DNA of 5,044 nucleotides from an uncultured Desulfohalobiaceae bacterium (lineage in GTDB: Bacteria; Desulfobacterota; Desulfovibrionia; Desulfovibrionales; Desulfonatronovibrionaceae). Under the pieces are notes generated by a model. That model was not told the origin of the DNA. It did not search any database and saw only the letters and a list, made by a program, of their open reading frames with translations. A program made the translations under genes and the position numbers. Below, piece after piece: positions 4,146 through 5,044 of the stretch. Numbering within the stretch: the first letter of the stretch is position 1; each line of letters starts with the position of its first letter. The stretch is from positions 1 to 5,044 of the forward strand of contig CAJXJU010000134.1 of assembly GCA_913055195.1 (NCBI GenBank), read 5' to 3'.

Positions 4146-5044
4146 TTAGCCAGCAAAGAGAAGGGTATTGGGTCTGGGTGCCAGTTGTGGACAGGGATTA
4201 AATGTTTTTTGAATATATTGAATTATTTCTTCTTTTGTTTGTGCTTTTATAAATCCATTGAGGATGGAATTGCCAAAGACAAAATTAGCGCAAAAATAAA
4301 GGGCGAATTTTTTAAAGAGTTTAATGGCGCGGCTGTGTTCAAAATAGCTCCACACCAGGTGAACCATTTTTAAGGCAACTTTTCTGTAAAGCTCAGGATA
4401 AGGTTCAAATCCTTCGGTCAACTCGGCAAAAATCCAGGGCCTGGCAATGGCTATTCTACCCAGGGCAATGCCGGCACAGTTTGTTGTGTCGAGCATCCGG
4501 GCACAGTCTTCAGGGCTAAACACATTGCCGTTGCCAAAAACAGGGATAGAGACAGCCTTTTGTACTTTTTTTATGTATTCCCATTTAGGCGGACGGGAGC
4601 GGCGATCTGGTGCTGTGCGGGGATGAAAGATCAAGGCATCCACACCTGCTTGTTCAAATTCCTGGGCCAGCCTTATGGCCAGGTCTGGTTTGTCTTCCCA
4701 TCCTGTGCGATATTTAATGATTAAAGGACAGGAAACTGTTGCCCTTATTGTTTTGACAATCTCCAGGGCAAGGGAAGGATTTTTGAGCAGCGCCGCGCCA
4801 GCATTTTTATGGCAAATGGCAGCCACAGAACAGCCCATATTTACATCTACGCCAAAAAGCCCTTCATTTTCAATGCGCCTGGCTGCTTTGGCCATCGTCT
4901 GTGGCTCTGCTCCATAGATCTGGCAGACAAGTCGCTTAGCCTCTGAGTCACGCCAGGAAAACACGGCAGATTTGTAGCGGTTTTCATGGGGCAGGGCCCT
5001 GGCATTGCACATTTCAGTATAGCTTAAGCCATAGCCGCCAAAAT
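4146..5044 (-). CDS. dus: tRNA-dihydrouridine synthase, 5' end off the window
   Basis: This flavoenzyme reduces uridine to dihydrouridine in tRNA using NAD(P)H. The frame stays open through the right edge: ten more residues (FGGYGLSYTE) precede the methionine at 5010-5012, so that Met is internal. The FMN-binding LAPMAGxTD segment and true start must lie beyond 5044, probably a few dozen residues. Counting from the internal Met, QIYGA is at 31-35. The catalytic Cys is C61 in VDVNMGCS, where most family members have GCP. K100 (KYRTGW) and H130 (FHPRT) are the expected flavin-site residues. GNGNV (160-164) and ALGRIAIARPWIF (183-195) are the phosphate-binding end of the TIM barrel. The C-terminal ~95 residues form the helical tRNA-binding part. 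It ends 9 bases from trmJ, tail to tail, with no clear terminator between them. Which Dus subfamily is not resolved. Confidence 0.88.
   Translation of the reverse strand, partial: FGGYGLSYTEMCNARALPHENRYKSAVFSWRDSEAKRLVCQIYGAEPQTMAKAARRIENEGLFGVDVNMGCSVAAICHKNAGAALLKNPSLALEIVKTIRATVSCPLIIKYRTGWEDKPDLAIRLAQEFEQAGVDALIFHPRTAPDRRSRPPKWEYIKKVQKAVSIPVFGNGNVFSPEDCARMLDTTNCAGIALGRIAIARPWIFAELTEGFEPYPELYRKVALKMVHLVWSYFEHSRAIKLFKKFALYFCANFVFGNSILNGFIKAQTKEEIIQYIQKTFNPCPQLAPRPNTLLFAG

Noticed and set aside
4134..4165. Bidirectional terminator between trmJ and dus
   Set aside because: Only short imperfect pairing (CTTT/AAAG, TGCT/AGCA) within the dus end; no stem plus T-tract.
4185..4373. Rightward frame opposite the Dus C-terminus
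   Set aside because: Antisense to a conserved gene, with no ribosome site or family resemblance.
4675..4917. Rightward frame opposite the Dus catalytic region
   Set aside because: Antisense to the conserved NMGC and KYRTGW motifs.

Overview
The window looks like a chromosomal segment of an AT-leaning Gram-negative bacterium. The C-terminal style of the YchF-like protein and the wording of the dihydrouridine synthase motifs (HPRTAPDRRSRPPKWE, NMGCSVAAI) resemble sulfate-reducing Desulfobacterota (Desulfovibrio-type). That placement is from memory of the families and is tentative. No rRNA, tRNA, CRISPR array or complete transposase gene was seen.

Layout. Positions 1-97 hold a short hairpin-rich, REP-like stretch with a second small stem that may end the first gene. 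From 98 to 1939 two genes run leftward: a WYL-domain HTH regulator (1025-1939) and, downstream of it, an Mrr-type restriction endonuclease (98-952). A 13-residue micro-ORF (987-1028) overlaps the regulator stop codon and lies between them. A 245-base divergent spacer (1940-2184) contains a 21-base palindrome close to the regulator gene, a run of heptamer repeats, and a candidate promoter for the rightward genes. Rightward come a YchF/Obg-like P-loop protein with a C-terminal TGS domain (2185-3195) and a TrmJ-type SPOUT tRNA methyltransferase (3387-4136). These two are separated by a 191-base spacer built around a 31-base near-perfect inverted repeat of GGATGAA-type heptamers. A tRNA-dihydrouridine synthase gene converges on trmJ with a 9-base gap and runs off the right edge (4146-5044).

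Functionally the window has two halves. The right half is translation-related: a ribosome-linked ATPase/GTPase relative and two tRNA-modifying enzymes. The left half looks like a compact accessory defence module: a modification-dependent (type IV) restriction nuclease behind a WYL regulator of the kind known to control anti-phage systems. Sampled lines of the left half are poorer in G+C than the housekeeping genes, which fits acquisition by transfer. The most interesting points are the WYL-Mrr pair with its possible operator and coupled micro-ORF, the MITE-like heptamer inverted repeat in front of trmJ, and the diverged YchF paralogue that seems to lack the usual switch I segment.
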